From positions 374,358-383,020 of the forward strand of contig CP070766.1 in NCBI GenBank assembly GCA_020345705.1: 8,663 nucleotides of DNA, read 5' to 3'. The notes below the pieces were generated by a model. It was not told the DNA's origin and did no database searches. It saw only the letters and a program-made list of their open reading frames with translations. Both the position numbers and the translations under genes were made by a program. This document shows positions 1 through 6,224 of this stretch, piece by piece. This DNA is from Candidatus Zixiibacteriota bacterium (GTDB taxonomy: Bacteria; Zixibacteria; MSB-5A5; GN15; PGXB01). The stretch's first letter is position 1. The number at the start of each line of letters is the position of its first letter.

Positions 1-1
1 G

Positions 2-829
2 GAGACCGGGGCCGAACTGAAGTACATCCCGATTGATGACAACGGCTACCTCAATCTGAAAGACATTACTGACATAATCAATCAGAAAACGAGGCTGGTA
101 GCGCTTACGCACTTGTAGAACGTCCTGGGGTCGATAAATCCGGTTGAAGAAATAATAGAACTGGCGCACAGGCGCGGAGCGGTGGCACTAATCGACGGTG
201 CTCAGAGCGTCCCTCACATGGCAGTCGATGCCCGAGGGATGAACACCGACTTTCTGGCATTCTCCGCCCACAAGATGCTTGGCCCGACGGGAATCGGTGT
301 CCTTTACGGCAAGCAGGCCTTTCTTGAAGATATGGAACCGGTTATGTACGGCGGCGAGATGATTAGCGAAGTCGGCTTTGATTCTGTCAGCTGGGCCGAT
401 CTACCGTGGAAATTCGAGGCCGGCACCCCGAACATCGCGGGCGCCGCGGGCTTTGCCCCGGCACTTGATTATCTGAACAATATCGGTATGGATCAAATTC
501 GCGCTCACGAGTTTGAATTAACTTCTTACGCGCTGGAAAGACTGGCCGAGCTTGATCACATTAAGGTTTTCGGTCCCGACAATCCTGATCATCGCGGCGG
601 GACGATTTCTTTTGTCGATGCTGACATACATCCTCATGATCTTGCTCAGTTCCTTGATTCGAAAGGCATCGCCGTCAGGGCAGGACATCACTGCGCTCAG
701 CCGCTCATGGGACTGCTCGGTGTCGGCTCAACCGCTCGGGCCAGCTTTTACATATACAACCACAAAACCGACGTCGATGACCTCATCACGGCCCTGATAG
801 AGGCTAGGAGGTATTTCCTCAGTGTCTGA
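2..829 (+). CDS. sufS: Cysteine desulfurase SufS, 5' end outside window, interrupted by an in-frame TAG
   Basis: PLP-dependent cysteine desulfurase of the SufS/CsdA group, which takes sulfur from cysteine as an enzyme persulfide and passes it to SufU for Fe-S cluster assembly in the cytosol. The visible frame is 275 codons. By comparison with the roughly 406-residue E. coli enzyme, about 135 N-terminal residues lie before the window. The PLP lysine is in FSAHKMLGPTG (visible codon 91), the FEAGTPN motif follows, and the catalytic cysteine is in RAGHHCAQP. The frame has one defect: TAG at 116-118, in the context THL-stop-NVLG where the family has THxSNVLG, so a Ser codon has become amber (TCG to TAG is one base). 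No other stop or frameshift occurs. A GTG at 182 could open a shorter frame, but its product would lack much of the PLP domain and is unlikely to be active. The gene overlaps sufU by 8 bases. Family identity is very sure; whether the stop is real is not. Confidence 0.9.
806..811 (+). promoter_or_regulatory. Shine-Dalgarno site that fixes the GTG start of sufU
   Basis: A perfect AGGAGG lies inside the end of sufS, 10 bases before the GTG at 822. It supports the GTG rather than a later ATG as the sufU start. Together with the 8-base sufS/sufU overlap, it suggests translational coupling. Confidence 0.75.
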
Positions 830-1286
830 CGAACTCACCGATCTATACCGCGATATTCTGATGGAGCACTACCGCTTCCCCCGCGGTCACAAGCATGTTG
901 ACAATCCCGATATCGCCAGTGAGGGCCATAACCCGGTTTGCGGCGACGATATCGAGATTAAGCTCAAAATAGACGGCAGGCAGGTCAGCGATATCTCGGT
1001 AAATTGCGTCGGTTGCGCCGTTTCCGTTGCTTCCGGTTCCATGCTTGCCGAAATCATCGAAGGCAAAAGCCTGGAAGAGGTCAAAAAAATCGCTACCACC
1101 GTGAAAGCATTATTAACCGGCGGGGAATTTGCCAACGATGTCGACCTCGGAGACCTGGAAGCTCTGAAAGGCGTCAAGAATTTCCCGGTCAGGATAAAGT
1201 GTGCCCTGCTTTCATGGATAACGCTGGTTGATGCCATTGAAGCCCGGGAGGCCGGGCGCTCAGTCAACGTGTCAACAACGGAGTAG
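822..1286 (+). CDS. sufU: Fe-S cluster assembly sulfur-transfer protein SufU
   Basis: IscU-like protein of the SufU type, 154 residues, a usual length for the family. It accepts persulfide sulfur from SufS for Fe-S cluster assembly; in Bacillus it acts as a zinc-dependent sulfurtransferase. The ligand residues are all visible: C40 and D42 in NPVCGDD, C65 in NCVGCAVS, and C127 in FPVRIKCALLSW. The insert of about 20 residues between the second and third cysteines separates SufU from true IscU. One extra cysteine, C62, precedes C65 where many SufU proteins have Gly. The start is GTG with AGGAGG 10 bases upstream, and the gene begins inside the last codons of sufS. The product sits between SufS and a SufT-like protein, so the operon context fits the function exactly. 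The identification is firm. Confidence 0.95.
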   Translation: MSDELTDLYRDILMEHYRFPRGHKHVDNPDIASEGHNPVCGDDIEIKLKIDGRQVSDISVNCVGCAVSVASGSMLAEIIEGKSLEEVKKIATTVKALLTGGEFANDVDLGDLEALKGVKNFPVRIKCALLSWITLVDAIEAREAGRSVNVSTTE

Positions 1287-1289
1287 AAG

Positions 1290-1598
1290 ATGAAATCGAC
1301 CAAAGAAATTATCCTTGAGCACATCTCGCCCATCGAAGATCCGGAGATTCGTATTGGCCTTGTCGATCTCGGCTTGATCTATGATGTAGACGTACAGGAT
1401 GACGGAACAGTCAAAATAGCGATGACGTTAACCTCACCGATGTGCCCGATCGGCCCGGAACTCGCAGATCAAATAAAAACGGCGGCCGAGGAACTTGACG
1501 GCGTTAAAAATGTTACAGTCGATATCGTCTGGGACCCGCCGTGGGACCCGTACGAGATGGCTTCGGACGCGGCCAAAGATGAGTTGGGTATCTGGTAG
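1290..1598 (+). CDS. sufT: SufT-like MIP18/DUF59 family Fe-S assembly protein
   Basis: Small (102 residues) stand-alone DUF59 (MIP18, PaaD-like) protein. Members near suf genes, called SufT, help mature Fe-S proteins, including in Staphylococcus aureus the lipoate synthase LipA. Visible family marks are DPEI (residues 17-20), VDLGLIYDV (25-33), TLTSPMCP (46-53) with the conserved Cys at 52, and VWDPPWDPYEM (80-90). There is no transmembrane segment or extra domain. The ATG lies 3 bases after the sufU stop, with GGAG at 1280-1283 as a likely ribosome site, so the gene is co-translated with sufU. It is the last gene of the operon, ahead of a strong hairpin. The family is certain; the SufT role is inferred from context. 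Confidence 0.9.
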   Translation: MKSTKEIILEHISPIEDPEIRIGLVDLGLIYDVDVQDDGTVKIAMTLTSPMCPIGPELADQIKTAAEELDGVKNVTVDIVWDPPWDPYEMASDAAKDELGIW

Positions 1599-1620
1599 AT
1601 ACAGAGCACAACGCGGAACT

Positions 1621-1690
1621 ACAGGCAGATCCTTTCCTTAGGCTTACCTCCCTCCTGAGCCGACGGGAAGTCTGCCTGTTTTGTTTTGCT
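1621..1690 (+). terminator. Terminator hairpin after the suf operon, with a C-rich loop
   Basis: A nine-base perfect outer stem (ACAGGCAGA at 1621-1629 with TCTGCCTGT at 1671-1679) encloses a second stem (1632-1637 with 1665-1670, one G-U pair) and a third (1641-1646 with 1656-1661, one G-U pair). The terminal loop is CCTCCCTCC (1647-1655). A T-rich run (TTTGTTTTGCTTTTT) starts at 1679. The T-run is on the + strand side, so it terminates suf transcription. It is longer and more branched than a simple Rho-independent terminator, so a stable 3'-end RNA is possible. Confidence 0.7.
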
Positions 1691-1714
1691 TTTTGGGAAT
1701 TTTAGGGTAAAGAC

Positions 1715-2497
1715 CTAACCGACGATGTTGCGTCCACCGTCCACGACTATGAACTGCCCGCAAATCATGCCGGCCTGGTCTGAGGCCAGAAAGGCCACGG
1801 CATTGGCAACGTCTACGGGTTCGACGATCCGCCCAGCCGGTGTGTGATGTCGAGCGTGAGCGATTACTTCATCGGCCCCCGGAATTGATCTCGACGACTT
1901 CGTATCGGCAAGTCCCGCTAAAATGCCGTTGACAATAATGCCTTTGGGGGCCAGCTCAAAGGCTAGACCGCGCGTAACGGATTCCAGGGCCGCTTTGGCG
2001 GGTCCGACGACACCATAGCCCGGTATTACCTTCTGGCCGCCGTCACTGGTGATGCTTATAATGCGCCCCTGCCCTTCCCGCATCAAAGGTGCCGCCCGCC
2101 TGGCTATATCAAGAAGCGACCTGGCCGAGGCCGCCAGTGTGACGTCCCAGTGTTTTGAACTTGCGTCCATCAGCTTACCCGGAATACCAAAGGCGGCGTT
2201 GGCGACCACAATATCCAATCGCCCGAACTTCGAGGCGATCATCTCAAACATTTTGTCGAGCGCCTCCTCCCTGCCGATATCAGCCCGGAAGCTGACCGCT
2301 TCACCGCCGAAGGTTTCAATCTCCTTGGCAACGGCCTGCGCATCAGAAAGACTCCGGCGATAGTTGACAATGATCTTCGCGCCTTCCCGCGCAAGCCTTA
2401 TGGCAATCGCCCGGCCAAAACCCCTCGCCGCCCCGGTCACCAGGGCAACCCTTCCCTGCAATTCGGGATAAATTCCTGAATTATTCATCTGCAACAA
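1715..2497 (-). CDS. Short-chain dehydrogenase/reductase, FabL-like (enoyl-ACP reductase III type)
   Basis: Classical-size SDR of 260 residues with a Rossmann fold: TGAARGFG (21-28) for the cofactor, NYRRS (45-49) suggesting NADPH preference, D73, and VANAA (98-102). The catalytic part has Ser151, Tyr161 and Lys168. Six residues lie between Tyr and Lys instead of the usual three, which is the spacing of FabL enoyl-ACP reductases. The C-terminal half also resembles Bacillus FabL from memory (KAALE, IIVN, TPAGR, VVDGGR). It may therefore catalyse the last reduction of a fatty-acid elongation cycle; a different SDR reductase remains possible. The longest frame starts at TTG (2497). An ATG at 2488 (257 residues) is at least as likely, and neither has a good ribosome site. 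The gene is last of three on this strand and converges on the suf operon. Confidence 0.8.
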   Translation of the reverse strand: MLQMNNSGIYPELQGRVALVTGAARGFGRAIAIRLAREGAKIIVNYRRSLSDAQAVAKEIETFGGEAVSFRADIGREEALDKMFEMIASKFGRLDIVVANAAFGIPGKLMDASSKHWDVTLAASARSLLDIARRAAPLMREGQGRIISITSDGGQKVIPGYGVVGPAKAALESVTRGLAFELAPKGIIVNGILAGLADTKSSRSIPGADEVIAHARHHTPAGRIVEPVDVANAVAFLASDQAGMICGQFIVVDGGRNIVG

Positions 2498-2528
2498 TCA
2501 ATATTACGTTGTTACCTGCGCTCTCTGC

Positions 2529-2563
2529 AAAAATGGGCACAGGCCTTTAAATTCTGCCTGCAC
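2529..2563 (-). terminator. Weak terminator-like hairpin between the DUF2892 gene and the SDR gene
   Basis: Read on the - strand, GTGCAGGC (2563-2556) can pair with GCCTGTGC (2544-2537), including two G-U pairs, around an 11-base AT-rich loop. A run of five T follows at 2533-2529. It sits 14 bases after the stop of the DUF2892 gene. It could partly end that transcript, or only attenuate read-through into the SDR gene. The stem is modest, so the call is tentative. Confidence 0.35.
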
Positions 2564-2576
2564 ACCGATCCAGTTA

Positions 2577-2774
2577 TTAAAGCGATTCTTTTTTGACTTT
2601 ACAGGTCGAAATCCCAAATGGGATATACAATCCGCAGAAACCTGTAAAGGCGGTCAGGATGGGTATCAAGCCGATCAATCCCCACCAGCTTCCGAAAGAG
2701 TAACCGACAGCAAGAATGACCAACCCAGCGAGAAATCTTATAATCCTATCAAAGCTTCCAACATTAGCCTTCAT
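2577..2774 (-). CDS. DUF2892 family small membrane protein
   Basis: A 65-residue protein matching the DUF2892 family, which occurs alone or as the membrane tail of YgaP-type rhodaneses. Marks are the N-terminal NVGSFDRIIR, two hydrophobic segments (about 12-27 and 30-50), the central WWGLIGLIP, a GFC near Cys47, and the C-terminal GISTC with Cys58. The two segments suggest a helical hairpin in the inner membrane. Its biochemical role is unknown. Two spaced cysteines are typical of the family and hint at thiol or sulfur chemistry, which is inference only. It lies 82 bases after the ZIP gene on the same strand. The start ATG has a GGGG-containing purine stretch about 10 bases upstream, a mediocre ribosome site. 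Confidence 0.85.
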   Translation of the reverse strand: MKANVGSFDRIIRFLAGLVILAVGYSFGSWWGLIGLIPILTAFTGFCGLYIPFGISTCKVKKESL

Positions 2775-2856
2775 ATTATCTACCCCATTGTAATAGGTTT
2801 ATCGTAGAAGTTTACTGCTTAAGAACAACAGGGGCCCGGATTGGTTCCCGCGATTG

Positions 2857-3687
<831 letters not shown>

Positions 3688-3776
3688 AGTTTTTTCCCTC
3701 CAGTCTCATCCATTAGCCGGAATTTGATAATCTATACCACTGAAAGCATTTCCTTTATGAATTCTCCTGTCGCACG

Positions 3777-3805
3777 AGTATAGTATTTAAGCATAGTATT
3801 ATCAA
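3777..3805 (-). promoter_or_regulatory. Sigma70-type promoter for the ZIP transporter gene
   Basis: On the - strand, TTGATA (3805-3800) is followed after 17 bases by TATACT (3782-3777). Each box matches the consensus at five of six positions, and the spacing is ideal. Transcription would start near 3770, giving a leader of about 80 bases before the ATG at 3687. I see no metal-regulator palindrome I can name. Confidence 0.6.
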
Positions 3806-3853
3806 TCAGAAAAAAAGATGAGATACAAAGGTCCGGTCGTCCGGCGGAACAGC

Positions 3854-3881
3854 TTGACCCTGAGAACTGTTCAGGTATATT
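3854..3881 (+). promoter_or_regulatory. Sigma70-type promoter for lipB
   Basis: TTGACC (3854-3859) and TATATT (3876-3881) are separated by 16 bases; TATTAA at 3878-3883 would give 18. An inverted repeat CCTGA/TCAGG (3859-3863 and 3871-3875) overlaps the end of the -35 box and fills the spacer, a position where a repressor could act. The start point would fall about 35 bases before the lipB ATG. It is divergent from the ZIP promoter. Confidence 0.5.
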
Positions 3882-3924
3882 AAGCCAATATTGTCCGGGA
3901 CCTGCCGCAAAGACGATATGAAAA

Positions 3925-4629
3925 ATGTGCAGCCGAGCAAATAAAAAAATTTTCAGAATCGATCTTGGCACCACGAAGTACAAGGCCACCTGGGACCTTC
4001 AAAAACGGCTGGCCGAGCTTCGCTCACGGGGCAAAATACCGGATTGCGTAATTTTGTCGGAACACTATCCGGTAATCACCCTGGGGCGCGGCGCATCCGC
4101 GGACAATCTGCTCGTCTCTCGTGCTTACCTGAAAGAAAATGGAATCGACCTGCTCGAGGTCGAGCGAGGTGGCGACATTACGTTTCACGGCCCGGGACAG
4201 GCCGTTCTTTATCCGATCATTGACCTTCGTAATCGCAATTGCGACGTGCACCAGTACCTGCGGGACCTTGAGCGGCTTGTCATCAAAACTCTCGATGAGC
4301 TTGACCTCAGGGCCGGGACAAAAGAAGGCTTAACCGGCATCTGGGTAAATGACCACAAGGTCGGCGCCATCGGCGTGGCCGTGTCAAAATGGATTACATA
4401 TCACGGCCTGGCTCTCAATGTGACGACCAATCTTGATTACTTCAAGCTCATCAATCCCTGCGGCATTACCGGATTCCCTGTTGGCTCGGTTTCCGGATTG
4501 CTGGGGCAGGATGTCGATGTCGTCGACGTGAGCAATCTCCTCGCCGAGAATTTCGCACAGATGTTTTACTATGAGATAGAGACACAGGAAAACATATACG
4601 ACCTTTTGAACGAGCATTCGTCGGTCTGA
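3925..4629 (+). CDS. lipB: Octanoyltransferase LipB (lipoate biosynthesis)
   Basis: Cytosolic enzyme that moves the octanoyl group from acyl-carrier protein to a lysine of lipoyl domains (pyruvate and other 2-oxoacid dehydrogenase E2 subunits, glycine-cleavage H protein). The 234 residues match the usual length. Motifs in order are HYPVITLGR (47-55), RGGDITFHGPGQ (81-92), GLTGIWV (135-141), KVGAIGVAV with catalytic Lys145, GLALNV (161-166), and INPCGI with the catalytic Cys179. All active-site residues are present. The ATG at 3925 comes four bases after an in-frame TGA, so no earlier start is possible; its ribosome site is weak. A 25-base gap precedes the methyltransferase gene, probably in the same transcript. 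The lipoyl-dependent E2 and E3 genes lie about 3 kb away on the other strand, which fits the pathway. Confidence 0.96.
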   Translation: MCSRANKKIFRIDLGTTKYKATWDLQKRLAELRSRGKIPDCVILSEHYPVITLGRGASADNLLVSRAYLKENGIDLLEVERGGDITFHGPGQAVLYPIIDLRNRNCDVHQYLRDLERLVIKTLDELDLRAGTKEGLTGIWVNDHKVGAIGVAVSKWITYHGLALNVTTNLDYFKLINPCGITGFPVGSVSGLLGQDVDVVDVSNLLAENFAQMFYYEIETQENIYDLLNEHSSV

Positions 4630-4654
4630 ACGATTTATTCCCGGAGGTAACACC

Positions 4655-5281
4655 ATGCACATCACCCACCCCGAACTGGAAAAATATATTCTCAACGCGA
4701 TGCCGGAGCGAGACGACGTCCTCAAAGAAATGGAAGAACTCGCCCGCCAAAAGGGCTTTCCGATCATCGGTCCGATGTGCGGCACATTCCTGCGCCAGCT
4801 GGCCCTGATCACCGGGGCGAGAAATATCTTCGAAATGGGTTCGGGCTTCGGCTACTCCGCTTACTGGTTTGCAGGCGGCTTGAAAGACGCGGGCAAAATC
4901 ATCTGCACCGACGGATCCGAAAAGAACAAGAACAGGGCCATGCAGTATCTCAAGAGGGGCGGTTTTGACGGTATGGTGGAATTCTACGTCGGCTATGCCC
5001 AGGAGATAATAAAGCAATTTGACGGGCCGTTCGACATCATTCTCAACGACGTTGATAAAGAGCAATACCCTGAAGTCTTTGACCTGGCCGTTTCCCGGCT
5101 GAAAAAGGGCGGCATCTTTATAACCGATAACGTCCTCTGGGGCGGTGACATTCTTGATGAAAATCCTGATGAGCAAAGCCGTGGGATTCTGGAGTTCAAC
5201 CGGAAGCTGTTCTCGTCAGGGGACATTCTTTCGTCAATAATCCCAATAAGAGACGGTCTGGGTATGGCCGTCAAACTGTGA
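4655..5281 (+). CDS. CCoAOMT-type SAM-dependent O-methyltransferase
   Basis: Class I SAM methyltransferase of the metal-dependent catechol/caffeoyl-CoA O-methyltransferase family (Methyltransf_3), 208 residues. SAM-binding motif I is EMGSGFG (60-66), with the acidic residue D86 for the ribose. The metal site is complete: D132 in NDVDKEQY and D158-N159 in TDNVLWGG. No signal peptide or transmembrane segment is visible, so it acts in the cytosol. The substrate cannot be told; bacterial relatives methylate catechol-like hydroxyls of small molecules, and some act on tRNA (TrmR-like). The ATG has an excellent GGAGGT seven bases upstream. It follows lipB closely and is likely cotranscribed with it, but no pathway link between them is known to me. 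It converges on pgeF with a 32-base gap that has no clear terminator. Confidence 0.88.
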   Translation: MHITHPELEKYILNAMPERDDVLKEMEELARQKGFPIIGPMCGTFLRQLALITGARNIFEMGSGFGYSAYWFAGGLKDAGKIICTDGSEKNKNRAMQYLKRGGFDGMVEFYVGYAQEIIKQFDGPFDIILNDVDKEQYPEVFDLAVSRLKKGGIFITDNVLWGGDILDENPDEQSRGILEFNRKLFSSGDILSSIIPIRDGLGMAVKL

Positions 5282-5313
5282 GCCGCCTTTTCGCCGCCGC
5301 TCAGCGTTAGTTC

Positions 5314-6126
5314 TCATAAGCTTCTCAGCATAATCCCTGCGCCGATACGGCCGGATTTCTTGCCGTGATGACGATATGAAAAAAACAAGTCGGGATAGCA
5401 GTGAGTGCATTTGTCGGCAATTTCGATATTCTTTTCGGAAACGCCCGTCTCGATAAGCTGTCTTCTGTTCGCCTCCCGGAGATCGAAATACCCTTTGCCG
5501 TCGGAAGACACTTCACTGATAAGACCTTCCCCCAGATTTTTCTCGACCTCTTCGATAACTTCCGGCCCGACCTCATAACAGCATGGTCCGATCGAGGGGC
5601 CGATACCAGCTATAATGTTCTCCGGCAAGCAGCCGAGTTTTTCCTTGAAACTGTTAATGAGATTAGCCGTGACTGCCTTGACTGTTCCTCTCCACCCGGC
5701 ATGGGCGATGCCGATGACTTTCTCTTCAGGATCAAAACAGAGAACCGGGGCGCAATCGGCCGTCAGGTTCATCAGGCAAATGTTCGGGACGTTCGTGATC
5801 ATGGCGTCGGCCGCTTCTTTCGGGATTCTCTGATGGGATGCATCCGACTCTATCGATTGCTTTGTGATAATCCGCACTCTGTCGCCGTGCGCCTGCCAGC
5901 TCGTAAGAATACTGTCAGCCGTGAAACCCAGGACTGACGCGAGAAGCTCTCTGTTTTGAATTACCCGGAGCGGATTATCACCAGAACTGAGCGCAAGGTT
6001 GAACGAATCGTACGGTGCGGCGCTGTACCCCCCCTTTCGCGTCGATACAAAATGTACGATGTTGCCAAACTCCGACAGGTTCTCAAAATGCCAGAGCTTG
6101 ACCGATTTTTCATATTCCTTAAACAT
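5314..6126 (-). CDS. pgeF: YfiH/PgeF family purine nucleoside phosphorylase (multicopper-oxidase-like, DUF152)
   Basis: Single-domain protein of 270 residues in the family once called laccase-domain or polyphenol oxidase YfiH. Characterised members cleave purine nucleosides (phosphorylase and adenosine deaminase activity), and E. coli PgeF edits peptidoglycan precursors. The zinc-site residues are H80 in QAHGD, C125 in TADCAPV, and H142 in AHAGWRGT. GPSIGPCCYEVG (176-187) and the C-terminal DKCTHC...SYR...GR region complete the signature. No signal peptide is visible, consistent with a cytosolic enzyme. The start matches the family's usual N-terminus, but there is no ribosome site. A TATACT lies only eight bases before the ATG, so the transcript may be leaderless. 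The gene follows the lpd terminator. Exact activity is inferred from the family. Confidence 0.92.
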   Translation of the reverse strand: MFKEYEKSVKLWHFENLSEFGNIVHFVSTRKGGYSAAPYDSFNLALSSGDNPLRVIQNRELLASVLGFTADSILTSWQAHGDRVRIITKQSIESDASHQRIPKEAADAMITNVPNICLMNLTADCAPVLCFDPEEKVIGIAHAGWRGTVKAVTANLINSFKEKLGCLPENIIAGIGPSIGPCCYEVGPEVIEEVEKNLGEGLISEVSSDGKGYFDLREANRRQLIETGVSEKNIEIADKCTHCYPDLFFSYRHHGKKSGRIGAGIMLRSL

Positions 6127-6134
6127 CTAGACCC

Positions 6135-6140
6135 AGTATA
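6135..6140 (-). promoter_or_regulatory. Possible -10 box for pgeF, implying a leaderless transcript
   Basis: TATACT on the - strand (6140-6135) matches five of six consensus positions and ends eight bases before the pgeF ATG. No convincing -35 box lies at 16-18 bases. Transcription from here would start within a few bases of the ATG. That agrees with the absence of a Shine-Dalgarno sequence, but the box could also be chance. Confidence 0.3.
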
Positions 6141-6169
6141 TCTTTATCATGCGATACGAATCTACAACA

Positions 6170-6199
6170 AAAAGAATGGGGTTCAAATTGAACCCCATT
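6170..6199 (-). terminator. Rho-independent terminator after lpd
   Basis: A perfect inverted repeat, AATGGGGTTCAA (6175-6186) and its complement at 6188-6199, forms a stem of at least ten base pairs with an AAATT loop. On the - strand it lies 25 bases past the lpd stop, and the 3' arm runs into TTCTTTTTGTTG. On the + strand a TTTTATTTT run also follows (6198-6206), so it could act in both directions. Confidence 0.8.
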
Positions 6200-6224
6200 T
6201 TATTTTCGAATTGGTCGCTCTATC

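Noticed and set aside
182..829. A separate short gene starting at GTG 182
   Set aside because: It is the C-terminal part of the sufS frame. The conserved residues upstream of the TAG show that the frame is one interrupted gene.
2820..2856. GC-rich GGGGCCCGG patch after the ZIP gene as a terminator
   Set aside because: No stem longer than a few pairs can be drawn, and the following bases on the - strand are only mildly T-rich.
3732..3989. Possible small - strand gene between the ZIP gene and lipB
   Set aside because: It overlaps the lipB start, covers both promoters, and its translation has no family feature. An AGGAG within it is not followed by a sensible start codon.
4466..5176. Long open frame of 236 codons on the - strand under lipB and the methyltransferase gene
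   Set aside because: It lies opposite two well-recognised genes, its translation has no recognisable family feature, and it is explained by GC-biased codon use on the other strand.
5279..5303. TGAGC/GCTCA inverted repeat between the methyltransferase gene and pgeF as a shared terminator
   Set aside because: Only five base pairs, the interior does not pair, and there is no T-run on either strand.
6177..6196. GGTTCAAATT segment resembling the T-arm of a tRNA
   Set aside because: No acceptor, anticodon or D-arm accompanies it. The perfect symmetry and the flanking T-runs fit a terminator.
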